A DNA stretch of 64,000 bases. Origin: Hyphomicrobiaceae bacterium. Lineage in GTDB: Bacteria; Pseudomonadota; Alphaproteobacteria; Rhizobiales; Hyphomicrobiaceae. Where the stretch lies: NCBI GenBank assembly GCA_020638055.1, contig JACKJH010000003.1, positions 248,001 through 312,000 on the forward strand. The letters are read 5' to 3'. The first letter of the stretch is position 1; each line of letters starts with the position of its first letter. Of the stretch, positions 27,092 to 36,256 are shown one piece after another. Both the position numbers and the translations under genes were made by a program. Under the pieces are notes generated by a model that was not told the DNA's origin, made no database searches, and saw nothing but the letters and a program-made list of their open reading frames with translations.

Positions 27092-27981
27092 TGATGGCTC
27101 CGTTCAGAAGCTGTTGTTTCGCGTTCGCGAGGGGATGGTGGCGAAACCTAACGGCTTGGTTCGCCTAAATCAAACCCAGTTGAATAATACGGGTTTTTTT
27201 GATCGTGGCCTTGGCGACCTGATCCTTGCCGCAGTCGAACGGGTGAAGTTTGGTGGCTGGTCTTTCAGGCCGAATGAGTGCGCTGCTTCAGACACGAAGG
27301 GAAGTTTGTGAGGCCTCATTCGGCTTCGATCACGTTTGCATGAGCCCGCCTGCAACGGTGGGCTATGGACGGTTTCGTTTCGCCAAATTGATTGCCAGGA
27401 CCACTTGCGTAATTGATCCGATCTGCAGCTCCGAGCCAGATGCCAAAGCAATTCAATTTCGCGGTGAGGCAAGAAATCGCAGGCAGGCCAACAAAGAGCA
27501 ACCACAAGTGCAAGCGTTGGGACGCGACCACCCTGCGGGCCGCGCCCCTGGATCACGCCGGGGAAGTAACTTCTGCAGGGTCGAGAAAAAATGCACTATT
27601 GGTGCTGAACTATAGCTGAATATTGCGTTCATCATCCGTTCATGTGTAAACATGAGGCACGTTCTTATGTCTTGGGCATGCATTTCAGATTGTTACAAAC
27701 CGCTTTCATTCGCGGTTCTCCAACGCGGTGTGACAGTCCTTCCACCATCAAACCATCATTGCGGCAATCATGAACTCTGGTGTCAGTGGGAAGGCCTGGA
27801 AGAATGAATTGCAATATGCCCGATCATCATCTGCAATGACGTTGGATCAATTTTGCACTGAGCCTTGAAAAGCGCACGAAATTTTGCGGACACCTTTTAC
27901 TTGTCGCTGAAAACTGTTTGTTTTTAAAGCCGCGTTTGTTGGAAGTCGGTGAATAGCGGCCCTGAAGTTTTCCTTAAGCGT
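27092..27981. other. Long intergenic region upstream of sodB
   Basis: About 890 bases without a convincing gene; open frames on both strands have no family features, poor composition and no ribosome sites. The sodB promoter should be in the first 150 bases. It may hold a decayed gene, but I could not recognise one. Confidence 0.5.
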
Positions 27982-28085
27982 TAGAGCATTTTCCGACGAA
28001 GTGGACGCCGGTTCGTCGAAGAAAATGCGACAAAACAAGAAGCTAGAGCGACGATCCAATTCCATCGGATCGGAATGCGCTCTAG
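27982..28085 (+). repeat. Alpha repeat, full copy
   Basis: Hairpin 1 (CATTTTCCGACGAAGTGG / CCGGTTCGTCGAAGAAAATG), linker CGACAAAACAAGAAGCTAG and hairpin 2 (AGCGACGATCCAATTCC / GGATCGGAATGCGCT), ending CTAG. Confidence 0.85.
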
Positions 28086-28325
28086 GTGCTTAGCTAAAGA
28101 GCAAAGGATTGTTCTGCAGGCGGTCGAAAAAAGTTTCTCCGCCAAATATTTTGCATGGATTTGAGATCGTCTGTCGAATTTACATTTCATCCGAAACCAT
28201 AATGGATATCAAAATTTGTATTCTTCCGCGAAGCTGTTTTATGATATACGCGCCTTTGATGAGGGGGGCCGCAGGTGCAGCCATCGCTCCAGGTTTGGAA
28301 TTTGAATCGCGTGAAAGTGTAAGTC

Positions 28326-28679
28326 ATGAGGAAAAGAAAAGCTCCTGCGAGAGCCAAGGCAGGCAGTGTAAACGTCGAAGATCTTTCTTTAAAGGATTTG
28401 AACGATCTGGAAGCCAAAGTCGCAAAGGCAAAAGCCCATGCGCGAACCAAGGCTAAGAGTGATGTAAAAGCCAAAATCGATGCAATCCTGGCCAGTAGCG
28501 GTTTTACTATTGCTGACCTTTATCCGGTGGCGCGGGTTGGACGCCGCGGTTCCACAAAGGTGGCGAAGTTTGTGAACCCCGACAACAGGTCGGAAACTTG
28601 GACCGGCCGCGGTCGTAAACCGAACTGGCTGGTGGCAAAACTTTCCAAGGGCGCAACCCTTGAGGATTTCGCCGTTTGA
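28326..28679 (+). CDS. H-NS histone-family DNA-binding protein
   Basis: 117 residues. The basic N-terminus is followed by a helical dimerisation part (VEDLSLKDLNDLEAKVAKAK) and the H-NS DNA-binding domain KFVNPDNRSETWTGRGRKP (about 79-97) with the AT-hook-like GRGRKP loop that reads the minor groove of AT-rich DNA, then NWLVAKLSKG. Such proteins bind AT-rich, often foreign, DNA and repress it. The N-terminal part is short and Lys/Ala-rich compared with E. coli H-NS. No strong ribosome site is seen at this ATG. Monocistronic with a clear terminator. Confidence 0.88.
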   Translation: MRKRKAPARAKAGSVNVEDLSLKDLNDLEAKVAKAKAHARTKAKSDVKAKIDAILASSGFTIADLYPVARVGRRGSTKVAKFVNPDNRSETWTGRGRKPNWLVAKLSKGATLEDFAV

Positions 28680-28721
28680 TCTGGCCCAGGCCTGAAAATA
28701 TATTTCAAAACGTATAACCAT

Positions 28722-28755
28722 GAACGGCACCGCCAAGCGGTGCCGTTTTCATGTT
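28722..28755 (+). terminator. Rho-independent terminator of the H-NS-family gene
   Basis: AACGGCACCGC, loop CAA, GCGGTGCCGTT, followed by TTCATGTTTT. The stem is perfect over 11 bp. Confidence 0.85.
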
Positions 28756-28759
28756 TTAC

Positions 28760-29199
28760 ACGCCGCACATCGCACGATGCCCTTGTGATGAAATATGCGC
28801 CCGCGCCAGATCGGCGCGGGCGCGGCCGGCATCCCTTCAATAGACCCATGGCGCCCGGGGGAATAGCGCCTGTGGTCTCGGGGCGCGGCAAAGGAGCGTA
28901 GGGAGGCCGCTCCTGGATTGCCCTGTCAACGCGCGATGGTCGGTGGGTCACGGACGACAGAATCGCGGTGCAGGGCTTCCTGATCCTCTGTAGCTATTGG
29001 AGGCTGCTGCTCCTACTTGCGTGCCTTTCGCTTGTTCGTGCCGATACTCTGACGAAGGTCAACCAAATACATTGCCACCGTTCCACAGAACGCCTTCATC
29101 GTGGCAGTGACGCGCCTGATGCGGCCCATACAACCTGTATGTCGTTGCATGGGTCGTTCAGGTTCAACGGTGCTGATTTTTTTTTCAGAACGCCGGATT
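28760..29199. other. Intergenic region with one strong GC hairpin
   Basis: About 440 bases without a gene that I can support. At 28797-28823 GCGCCCGCGCC, loop AGATC, GGCGCGGGCGC forms a perfect 11-bp hairpin. No T run flanks it on either strand. Confidence 0.45.
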
Positions 29200-29290
29200 G
29201 GAGCGCCGTGCGTTATCGTTCGCTATATCGGGATCATTCTGCCGCGGCGAATTTGGTCCAGGATCAAGCCGGCCGGCGCCGGGCTCGCTC
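29200..29290 (+). repeat. Single end of the MITE-like family (G repeat)
   Basis: GAGCGCCGTGCGTTATCG, then GGATCATTCTGCCGCGGCGAATTTGGTCCAGGATCAAGCCGGCC. The same string, diverged, begins the element at 44390 and the copy at 58660. It ends right at the stop codon of the gene at 29289. Confidence 0.7.
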
Positions 29291-29558
29291 AGTGAGATGC
29301 TGGAGGGCAGAACCATTGTTCAATCCAACGGGTGATTGCCGGCCACGAGCATAGCAGTGCTGCATCCAGCGCCGCCAAGCCAACGAGGCTCCAGGTCACA
29401 ACTTGTCGCGCCTCATCGGTTAGCACAGTCCCTACGACCGTATGGCCGATGATGGCGGCCACGGCAATCGCGGCGAGTGCGGCCAGTCCAAACGCGATCT
29501 GGGTAAACCGACGCGCGTTTCGATGTTGTTCGCCAATGTCTGGGGGAGTGCAGGACAC
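29289..29558 (-). CDS. Small two-helix membrane protein
   Basis: 89 residues from a GTG with GAGG in front. Two clear hydrophobic segments (IAFGLAALAAIAVAAIIGHT and VTWSLVGLAALDAALLCSWP) with a short link, and a C-terminal amphipathic stretch ITRWIEQWF. No family is recognised. Its 3' end touches a G repeat, so the last residues may come from the repeat. Coding is supported by composition and ribosome site only. Confidence 0.5.
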   Translation of the reverse strand: MSCTPPDIGEQHRNARRFTQIAFGLAALAAIAVAAIIGHTVVGTVLTDEARQVVTWSLVGLAALDAALLCSWPAITRWIEQWFCPPASH

Positions 29559-29663
29559 GCAAACCTCAACTCACAAATGCAGCACTCAGCTATCTATTGA
29601 ACAAGGCTTTGCCATCAGGCTTTTCGACCATAAGCCAGGTTGGATCGATCATGAAGCGGGGTT

Positions 29664-30944
29664 TTATGAGTTGGTAACTTTGATGAGCGAGTCAAGCTTG
29701 CGGGCAAGTCGTGAGTGGTCCTCGGGGAAGCCGGCGCCAACCCACCAGTGTTCGAATGACGCAAGAACAACGCCAACGCGGGGGCCGGCGGGAACGCCCC
29801 GGGAAATCACGTCGCTGCCTGTAAAGGGCGGTGTTGGAGGTTGGAAGGCAATGGCGAGTTCCGCCAGGTGGCGAAATGCAGGGCTGTCAACTGGTGCATT
29901 GCCGCGTGACCATGAAAGTGCAATTGCATTGAACGCGGCCTCGTTGCCAAACTTGTAAACCGCCGCCTTCACCGATAGATCACCTGCATCATAAGTTGTG
30001 CGGTCAATTTCCTGTTTCGCTGACATTGCCGCTGACAGATATTTGGCTTCAGCATTCGACATGCGCAAACGTATCGCAAGCAAACGTGCGGCGTTCTCGT
30101 CTGCCACAGCCAGTACAGCAAAGTGAAGTAGCCGCTTAATACCCGCGCCATGGATGCTTTGCGAATTTGCAGCCCTAATCGCGTTGAGCTTGGCAAGTGC
30201 ATCTATGTCGCACTGGGTGCCAAGAATATCGCTGAGAAAACCATGCTCTTGCATGGCACGAAGCGTTGCGACCGCCGCCGGTGCTTCAAGCAGCCGCATG
30301 AATTCACGATGAATTCGCTCTGCCGAAAGGCGCTCCAATCCTGCGCGTTCTGCTCGGCAGGCGGCAAGGCCGACGGGATCGAGTTTCCCATTCGCATACT
30401 GCGCGCTGAAGCGAAAGAAACGCAATATCCGCAGATAGTCTTCGCGAATGCGTTGATGAGCGTCGCCAATGAAACGGACTTTGCGTATCGCGATGTCATC
30501 AAGCCCACCGACCGGGTCAAACAAGTGCCCATTGCGGTCGCAGTATATCGCGTTGATCGTGAAGTCGCGGCGCTTTGCGTCTGCAACCCAATTGTCAGTG
30601 TAGGCGACCGTCGCGCGACGTCCGTCGGTTGAAACGTCTTGGCGCAGTGTTGTCACCTCAAAGGGGGTGCCAGCAACGACGATGGTGACGGTGCCATGCT
30701 CAATGCCGGTAGGGACGGCTTTCAGGCCGGCATCACGAGCAGCGGCGATTACCTTGTCAGGCAGCGCATTTGTCGCCAGATCGATGTCGCTAACAGGCTC
30801 GCCAAGCAATGTATTGCGGACGGTGCCGCCGACCGCGCGGACGCTGTAGCCAGCCTGCTCCAGCACGTCAAAGATTTTCCGGGTTTCGGGTGCCGTAAGC
30901 CAGGGAGCGTTGTTGAGGCGAGCGTCGCGTGCAGAGCCATGCAT
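29664..30944 (-). CDS. CCA tRNA nucleotidyltransferase / poly(A) polymerase family
   Basis: Adds or repairs the 3' CCA of tRNA. The class II nucleotidyltransferase head is clear: VRAVGGTVRNTLLG, then SDIDLATNA with the two metal-binding Asp, the RRDFTINAIY motif, FDPVGGLDDI and RIREDYLRILRFFRFSAQY. About 426 residues from the ATG at 30944 (GAAGG in front); a TTG at 30974 overlaps the stop of the upstream Nudix gene and would add ten residues. The coupling with a CoA-type Nudix hydrolase is a regular arrangement in Rhizobiales. Confidence 0.92.
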   Translation of the reverse strand: MHGSARDARLNNAPWLTAPETRKIFDVLEQAGYSVRAVGGTVRNTLLGEPVSDIDLATNALPDKVIAAARDAGLKAVPTGIEHGTVTIVVAGTPFEVTTLRQDVSTDGRRATVAYTDNWVADAKRRDFTINAIYCDRNGHLFDPVGGLDDIAIRKVRFIGDAHQRIREDYLRILRFFRFSAQYANGKLDPVGLAACRAERAGLERLSAERIHREFMRLLEAPAAVATLRAMQEHGFLSDILGTQCDIDALAKLNAIRAANSQSIHGAGIKRLLHFAVLAVADENAARLLAIRLRMSNAEAKYLSAAMSAKQEIDRTTYDAGDLSVKAAVYKFGNEAAFNAIALSWSRGNAPVDSPAFRHLAELAIAFQPPTPPFTGSDVISRGVPAGPRVGVVLASFEHWWVGAGFPEDHSRLARKLDSLIKVTNS

Positions 30945-30970
30945 GACTGCGCCTTCGTCGTTTGAACAAT

Positions 30971-31648
30971 TCAATCGCTATACAGCCGCTCACGCATGTT
31001 GTTGAGAATTCCGGCTGTGGCGCCCCAAATATACCTGTTCTTATATGAAAAGGCATAAAACCGCCGTTCTCGTCCAAGCCACATTCGTGAATGTAGCGTA
31101 ATGTTGGCTGGGTCCATCAAGAATGACAGTGGAACTTCGAAGATGTCGGCGACCTCATCAGGGTTGGGACGCAGGGGATGTCCTGGTTCAATCAGCGAGA
31201 CCAGCGGCGCAACCGAGTACCCTGTAGACGTCCGGTAGGTATCCAGGAATCCAAGGGGCTCAACCGCGCTTCCAGGTAAAGCGGTTTCCTCCTGAGCCTC
31301 CCTGATAGCCGTTGCGGTGGCGCTCGCATCGCTATCATCGATTTTTCCGCCGGGAAATGAGACCTGTCCGGCATGGTTCGCTAGATGCTCGGTACGCAAG
31401 GTGAACAAGACAGTCAATGGCTGCCTTGCGACGACCGGCACCAGAACTGCGGCCTGTCTGAGAGGTGTGGTGCGCGCAAGATCCTGTTCAAGCCCTGGGT
31501 TGAGGTCAAAGTCGCTGGGTCGGGCTGTAGGAGACGAGGGGGCGCTAAGGACTGTCGCCGACGGCGCCCGGCTCAATAATGGAGGGGCGTGGGCGCGAAA
31601 TCCGGCGGCCGAATTCATGGACGGTGGCAATTCAAGTGCGGGCTGCAT
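30971..31648 (-). CDS. Nudix hydrolase, CoA pyrophosphatase type
   Basis: 225 residues. The CoA-type signature LANHAGQVSFPGGKID is followed by the Nudix box, here GGKIDDSDASATATAIREAQ then EETAL; the catalytic REAQEE is intact. It is expected to hydrolyse CoA or derivatives to phosphopantetheine and 3',5'-ADP. The N-terminal 60 residues are a poorly conserved Ala/Pro-rich arm. It precedes the CCA-adding enzyme gene and overlaps or nearly overlaps it, so the two form an operon. Confidence 0.9.
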   Translation of the reverse strand: MQPALELPPSMNSAAGFRAHAPPLLSRAPSATVLSAPSSPTARPSDFDLNPGLEQDLARTTPLRQAAVLVPVVARQPLTVLFTLRTEHLANHAGQVSFPGGKIDDSDASATATAIREAQEETALPGSAVEPLGFLDTYRTSTGYSVAPLVSLIEPGHPLRPNPDEVADIFEVPLSFLMDPANITLHSRMWLGRERRFYAFSYKNRYIWGATAGILNNMRERLYSD

Positions 31649-31888
31649 TGTCCGATAAGCCTACCACATCTTTGCGAAATATTTTGCATCCCATTTGCGG
31701 CTGCAGGTCGTGCTCCGGTATGCTCTTATAACGGAATCGGTCGATGCCCTAATTTGGATCAATCAGGACCGCATAACCACGCAGGAAATTGTTTTGGCGC
31801 ATCATCAAAGACGGCCTGGATCTTTTGCCGCGTTGAGACGGTAGGCCAGCAGCATTGGCGGAACAAATCAATACCGGAGGCGGCAACC
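31649..31888. other. Divergent intergenic region
   Basis: About 240 bases between the divergent Nudix gene and the secreted-protein gene. No repeat is seen. Confidence 0.4.
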
Positions 31889-33133
31889 GTGAAAAAGAAG
31901 ATCCAAGGTAGCTTGGCGCCAGCACGTTGGGTCGCGCTTGCTATCGGATTCGTAATTGTCTTTCAGGCAGTCGATGCCTCTGCACGCTCGCTGAAAGCAG
32001 ACTTCCGCGAGACCCTTAGTGGAACCGATCAAAAGCTGTTTGATGATTACCTTGCCGCCAAGGTCTTTCATGCTGCGGCTCTGGATGCTTACTGGGGTCA
32101 TGTCGAAGCCAAGCGCCGCGACCGCCGCGCGAAAAAGCGCAGCAAGAAAACGCTGACTTCGGACGACTACGTCAACGGGCTTCCACCTTCATATGAAGGG
32201 CCCCAGCTCTCCAAAGCCCTGGCACAGCGATGGTGGCGCTTTCGTCAAAGCCATGAAGAAAAAAAGCCCGAGCAAAAGACCAAGACAAAGTCGCCCGGAC
32301 TTCCCACCGTGGCCGATTTTCTCGACAGTGCTCGCAGGCATTTTGGGTTTGTCCCCGACGTCGTGTCCGAGCATGTTTTCAAGGAACGGTACGCACGCGA
32401 GGCGCTGTCTCAAGGCCTGACCGGAGCACAGGTGGTGCGTGTTTATGCGCTTGAAACAAGCGGCTTGGGCACGGCGGATATGCAGGCGGGTATCCATCCC
32501 ATCACCAGAAAGGGAAAACCAATTTCCACAGCGCTTGGCTATGCGCAACTATTGGCCGCAAACTCGATCAACGTACTGTCAAAACATGGCAACGATTTTG
32601 TTGCGCGCCTGAGAAAGCTGGCAGCGAGGGCACCAAGCGGGTCTGAGCGACGCGAAAAACTGCTCGTCAAGGCGCATGCGCTAGCGCGAATGACACGCAA
32701 AGCGCGATCTATCCCTTACAAGTGGTCACGCCACGTCGCATTTTCAAAGACGAGTGTGGGGCGGGGCATTCACGCAATAAACGTGGATGGCGATATTGGC
32801 CCGTGGTTGCAGGTCATCAAGCTGAAGGGTCTGCGAGAGACCGCGTCTCGGTACGGATACAACCGGCTGAGTGGTGCTGAAATCGAGTTGATGAACCTGG
32901 CCGGGCCGGGTACTGGCCTTGAGATGATGACGCGCGCAGGCCGGGCGGCATCTACGCCGAATTTCTTCTCGCGTTCGGCCTACTACCGCAACACGATCGT
33001 GCGCGGAAAATCGTCCCAGGAGTTGCTCGCCGCACTCGATAAACGGATGGACGAAAACATTAAAAATGCGGGCGCCATCGAGTTTCTGGCCATTTTCCAA
33101 AAGCTCAAGCAGGAAAAACGCGCCGAACGTTGA
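31889..33133 (+). CDS. Secreted protein with possible lysozyme/transglycosylase-like fold
   Basis: 414 residues from a GTG with a strong GGAGG site. A signal peptide (ARWVALAIGFVIVFQAVDAS) leads to a basic helical region and then a segment resembling soluble lytic transglycosylases: VVRVYALETSGLGTADMQAG with a candidate catalytic Glu, followed by TALGYAQLLAANSINVL, which resembles the GLMQL core. Later GRGIHAINVDGDIGPWLQ and SAEIELMNL-like helices (GAEIELMNLAGPGTG). If correct, it acts on peptidoglycan in the periplasm; this is inference from a pattern. No partner gene is near. Confidence 0.72.
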   Translation: MKKKIQGSLAPARWVALAIGFVIVFQAVDASARSLKADFRETLSGTDQKLFDDYLAAKVFHAAALDAYWGHVEAKRRDRRAKKRSKKTLTSDDYVNGLPPSYEGPQLSKALAQRWWRFRQSHEEKKPEQKTKTKSPGLPTVADFLDSARRHFGFVPDVVSEHVFKERYAREALSQGLTGAQVVRVYALETSGLGTADMQAGIHPITRKGKPISTALGYAQLLAANSINVLSKHGNDFVARLRKLAARAPSGSERREKLLVKAHALARMTRKARSIPYKWSRHVAFSKTSVGRGIHAINVDGDIGPWLQVIKLKGLRETASRYGYNRLSGAEIELMNLAGPGTGLEMMTRAGRAASTPNFFSRSAYYRNTIVRGKSSQELLAALDKRMDENIKNAGAIEFLAIFQKLKQEKRAER

Positions 33134-33134
33134 T

Positions 33135-33201
33135 TAAAGCATTTTCCGACGAAGTGGACACCGGTTCGTCGCAGAAAATGCGACCAAACCAAAAAGCTAG
33201 A
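33135..33201 (+). repeat. Alpha repeat, hairpin 1 with linker
   Basis: AAGCATTTTCCGACGAAGTG / ACCGGTTCGTCGCAGAAAATG plus linker ending AAAAGCTAG. Instead of hairpin 2 it runs into AGAGCGTCGTGCGTTGAGG, which resembles a G-family end: another junction between families at CTAG. Confidence 0.75.
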
Positions 33202-33274
33202 GCGTCGTGCGTTGAGGACGAGCCGTGTGTTGCTCAACCCACGTCGTGGCGTTGCAACTTCAAGTTTGTTTCGA

Positions 33275-33874
33275 TCAGCGCGTGCCCAACGGGTTGATAA
33301 ATAGAGACTCGATGTGGTTGTTCCGGCGTGCCTGTCGCTGACGCTGAGTTTTACGCGGCACGGAGCGGCGGACGTAGGTTCGCGCTGGTGCGGTGTTGGC
33401 TTCTTCATACGCATCCACAGGAGGTTCCGCATCTCCGTGTGCGTCGGCCTCAGGCAGCACAGGCGAAGCACTCATCGGTCGGTCGGGTGTGAAATGAAAA
33501 CGTCCACCCCCGGGCACGGGCACAGCCGTGTCTATTGGCGCCGCTGTTGTGGCACTTCGCAACAACGGTCCCGTGGGAACGGCAACCGTTAATGCGTCTT
33601 GTGAGCCTGTTGCGTCTTCAGTGAGAGCAGCCTCAATTGCCACGGCCCCCGTCGTCTGCGGCGCGGCAGTCTGCGGAGCGAATAGTTCACTCCCTTGTGT
33701 GGTGTGAATTTTTCCACGTGGTGCAGTCAAAACGGGAGGCGCAGCGGTCTGGTTCTCGTTTACCAAATCCGTCGTTTGGACGGATGGGATTTCCGACAGG
33801 TCGGCATCCTGCATGTAAAGGGCTGCCATACCTGCGCCAATCGCCAAAACTGTCAGTGTGGTAAAGGTCCGCAT
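33275..33874 (-). CDS. Proline/alanine-rich exported protein of unknown function
   Basis: 199 residues. MRTFTTLTVLAIGAGMAALY is a signal peptide or anchor. The rest is low in complexity (Ala, Thr, Pro, Val) with no predicted globular core, and it ends in a very basic patch (RRSVPRKTQRQRQARRNNH) then LFINPLGTR. Proteins of this shape may span the periplasm, with the basic end binding a polyanion; I do not know a function. Confidence 0.55.
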   Translation of the reverse strand: MRTFTTLTVLAIGAGMAALYMQDADLSEIPSVQTTDLVNENQTAAPPVLTAPRGKIHTTQGSELFAPQTAAPQTTGAVAIEAALTEDATGSQDALTVAVPTGPLLRSATTAAPIDTAVPVPGGGRFHFTPDRPMSASPVLPEADAHGDAEPPVDAYEEANTAPARTYVRRSVPRKTQRQRQARRNNHIESLFINPLGTR

Positions 33875-34191
33875 ACATCAAGTACCAGGGTTGCGTTGCA
33901 TGGGTTCCGTTAGCCGGCGTTCTTTCCGTGCAAGGAGGCTGTCGGACGGGGCACCCATCTAAGGGCTAGTTCTACTGGGTTAACGCTCAGTTAATAAAAA
34001 AGCTCCCGCGCTGATGAATGTTTCTTGAACGAAGTATTGTTGGGTCTCGTGAAATCGCTAAAAAATTCATCAGCGGCCACGAACAACTGGTTAATGGCGA
34101 CAGTGAGTATAAAAGCATTCGCGGGGAAGTGCTAAAGCAAGTCGTAAACAGATTTAATTGGCGCGGGAACTGTAGCATTGGGGTCCTGACC
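33875..34191. other. Intergenic region before the nested repeat
   Basis: About 320 bases, AT-rich in part. No gene that I can support. It probably holds the promoter of the exported protein read leftwards. Confidence 0.4.
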
Positions 34192-34499
34192 CTAGTGTTC
34201 TGGATCGAACGTTTGATTCCCGGGCGAAGGTCGTCAAACGATCGTGAATCCAGAACACAACCAATGAGAATGCTAGTGTGGCGTCGCGCCTTAGTTGATC
34301 GATGTCGCGGCACGCTGGGTATCAACTAAGGCGCGATAAACGCCACACTAAGCCAATGATTTTGCTAGTGGCCTTCATGTCGCGCCAAAATTGTATGCGG
34401 TTGCGGCTATGTTTCAATTTTGGCGCGACAGGCCACTAGGGTTCCGGGCTGACGCGTCGGGGCCCGACAGGGAACCAAGCGTCAGAGTCGGAACACTAG
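34192..34499 (+). repeat. Gamma repeat interrupted by a delta repeat
   Basis: The gamma left part (34192-34276, 85 bp) ends in GAGAATGCTAG; the gamma right part resumes GGTTCCGGGCTG at 34440 and ends in CTAG at 34499. Removing 34277-34439 (163 bp) leaves a 145-bp gamma repeat, the same length as the intact copies. Both junctions carry CTAG. Confidence 0.95.
34273..34439 (+). repeat. Delta repeat (167 bp) nested in the gamma repeat
   Basis: CTAGTGTGGCGTCGCGCCTT hairpin (closing AAGGCGCGATAAACGCCACA), linker CTAAGCCAATGATTTTGCTAG, then the TGGCCTTCATGTCGCGCCAA hairpin (closing TTGGCGCGACAGGCCA) and CTAG. It differs by only two bases from the copy at 41368-41534. Confidence 0.95.
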
Positions 34500-34580
34500 G
34501 CGATGCGGGGGCGCAAACCTATATGTTCCGTTGATCGCGCCCTGCGCACCAGATTGTTTGCAGCCCAATTGGCAAATTCA

Positions 34581-35945
34581 ATGAGCAATGAAGAAAACCG
34601 GTTTTCAGCGCGCGCCGCGCGTTACGTGAAGGTCGGTACGAACGTTGGTGCGGTCGGGCTTAAGGTGGCGGGCCAGCGCCTGCTCGGGCGCACGCATGAC
34701 CGTTCCAAAGCGGCCACCGAACTTGCAGCCGCGCTCGGCGGCCTCAAGGGTCCGTTGATGAAGGTGGCTCAGCTCATGTCGACCATTCCAGAGGCCTTGC
34801 CGAAGGAATACGCCCGAGAGCTTTCGCATCTTCAAAGTGCTGCACCACCAATGGGCCCCGCTTTCGTGCGTCGGCGCATGCAGGCTGAACTCGGGGCAGA
34901 TTGGCGCACTCGTTTTCAGTCGTTTTCGGAAAAATCCAGTGCTTCAGCTTCGCTGGGCCAAGTGCACCGGGCAACCGCGCACGATGGCCGGCAACTTGCT
35001 TGCAAGCTGCAGTACCCGGACATGCAATCAGCCGTGGAGGCTGACCTCACGCAGCTCAAGATGATTTTCCAGATTCACGCACGCATGGACCCAGGTGTCG
35101 ATACGCGTGAGATTTCGAAGGAAATTGCGGCACGTCTGCGCGAAGAACTCGATTACGAGTTGGAAGCGCGACATACGCGGCTCTATGGTGCGATCTTTGC
35201 GGGCAATGACGCAATTGTCGTGCCCGAGGTGGATACATCTCTTTCAACCAAACGGCTTTTAACGATGACGTGGTGCGACGGGCAACCACTGCTCAGCTAC
35301 AAAGGCCATGCGTTGGATGACCGCAACGCCATTGCCAAAGCGATGTTCACGGCCTGGTGGTTTCCATTCAGCCATTACGGCGTCATCCACGGTGATCCGC
35401 ATCTTGGCAACTATACGGTTTTTGAACGCGAGGGCCGCCCCGCAGGTATCAATCTGCTCGACTATGGATGTATTCGAACGTTTCCGGTTTCATTTGTGCA
35501 AGGTGTCGTCGATCTCTATCGTGGCCTCCTGGCAAATGATCAAGCGCGTGTGGTCGCCGCCTATGAAACCTGGGGTTTCAAGGGTTTGACCAACGAGTTG
35601 ATTGAGGGTTTGACGATTTGGGCGCGCTTTATTTACGGCCCACTTCTGGATGACCGCGAGCGTATCATCGCCGACGGCACGACCCCTGGTGAATATGGCC
35701 GCAAGGAAGCCTTCACGGTGCACAAAATCCTGAAGGAGAAAGGTCCAGTGACGGTGCCGCGTGAATTTGTATTCATGGATCGCGCGGCGATTGGTCTAGG
35801 CGGGGTGTTCCTGCATCTTGCTGCGAAACTCAATTGGTATGAGTTGTTCAACAAGACCATCGAGGATTTCGATGCAGCCGTCGTGGCAGAGCGGCAGCAA
35901 CAGGCGTTTCAAAAATCGGGCGTACCATTGCCCGAAGTCGCATGA
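34581..35945 (+). CDS. ABC1/UbiB-family atypical kinase
   Basis: About 454 residues from the ATG at 34581; the frame is open to 34503, but that part starts inside the repeat border. Family motifs: LKGPLMKVAQLMSTIPEALP (the KxGQ-like motif, here KVAQ), SASLGQVHRA replacing the glycine-rich loop, ACKLQYPD with the Lys, RLREELDYELEA, HGDPHLGNYTV and LLDYGCIR with the catalytic and metal Asp. Members support ubiquinone biosynthesis or lipid homeostasis; ATPase activity is known for UbiB-type proteins. The change of KxGQ to KxAQ is worth noting. No ubi genes are adjacent. Confidence 0.9.
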   Translation: MSNEENRFSARAARYVKVGTNVGAVGLKVAGQRLLGRTHDRSKAATELAAALGGLKGPLMKVAQLMSTIPEALPKEYARELSHLQSAAPPMGPAFVRRRMQAELGADWRTRFQSFSEKSSASASLGQVHRATAHDGRQLACKLQYPDMQSAVEADLTQLKMIFQIHARMDPGVDTREISKEIAARLREELDYELEARHTRLYGAIFAGNDAIVVPEVDTSLSTKRLLTMTWCDGQPLLSYKGHALDDRNAIAKAMFTAWWFPFSHYGVIHGDPHLGNYTVFEREGRPAGINLLDYGCIRTFPVSFVQGVVDLYRGLLANDQARVVAAYETWGFKGLTNELIEGLTIWARFIYGPLLDDRERIIADGTTPGEYGRKEAFTVHKILKEKGPVTVPREFVFMDRAAIGLGGVFLHLAAKLNWYELFNKTIEDFDAAVVAERQQQAFQKSGVPLPEVA

Positions 35946-36000
35946 GCAAATCACCGGACCAAATTACCGGTTGCATGATCTGGCGATAAGTCATGCGCCT

Positions 36001-36219
36001 AGAGCATTCTCCGACGAAGTGGATACCGGTTCGCCGAAGAAAATGCGACCAAACAATTCGCTAGCCCGCCGGTCCGATTCCATTGGATCGAACGTTTGAT
36101 TCCCGGGCGAAGGTCGTCAAACGATCGTGAATCCAGAACACAAACAATGAGAATGCTAGGGTTCCGGGCTGACGCGTCGGGGTCCGACAGGGAACCAAGC
36201 GTCAGAGTCGGAAGACTAG
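36001..36219 (+). repeat. Alpha-gamma chimera
   Basis: Alpha hairpin 1 and linker (36001-36064), first arm of alpha hairpin 2 (CCGGTCCGATTCCATTGGATCG), then directly GAACGTTTGATTCCCGGG, i.e. a gamma repeat lacking its first 14 or so bases, and the rest of gamma to CTAG at 36216-36219. The junction is at the shared GGATCG. Confidence 0.82.
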
Positions 36220-36256
36220 CGCCAGGCGCAATGGCGTTTCGCCTGCTGACGGGCCC

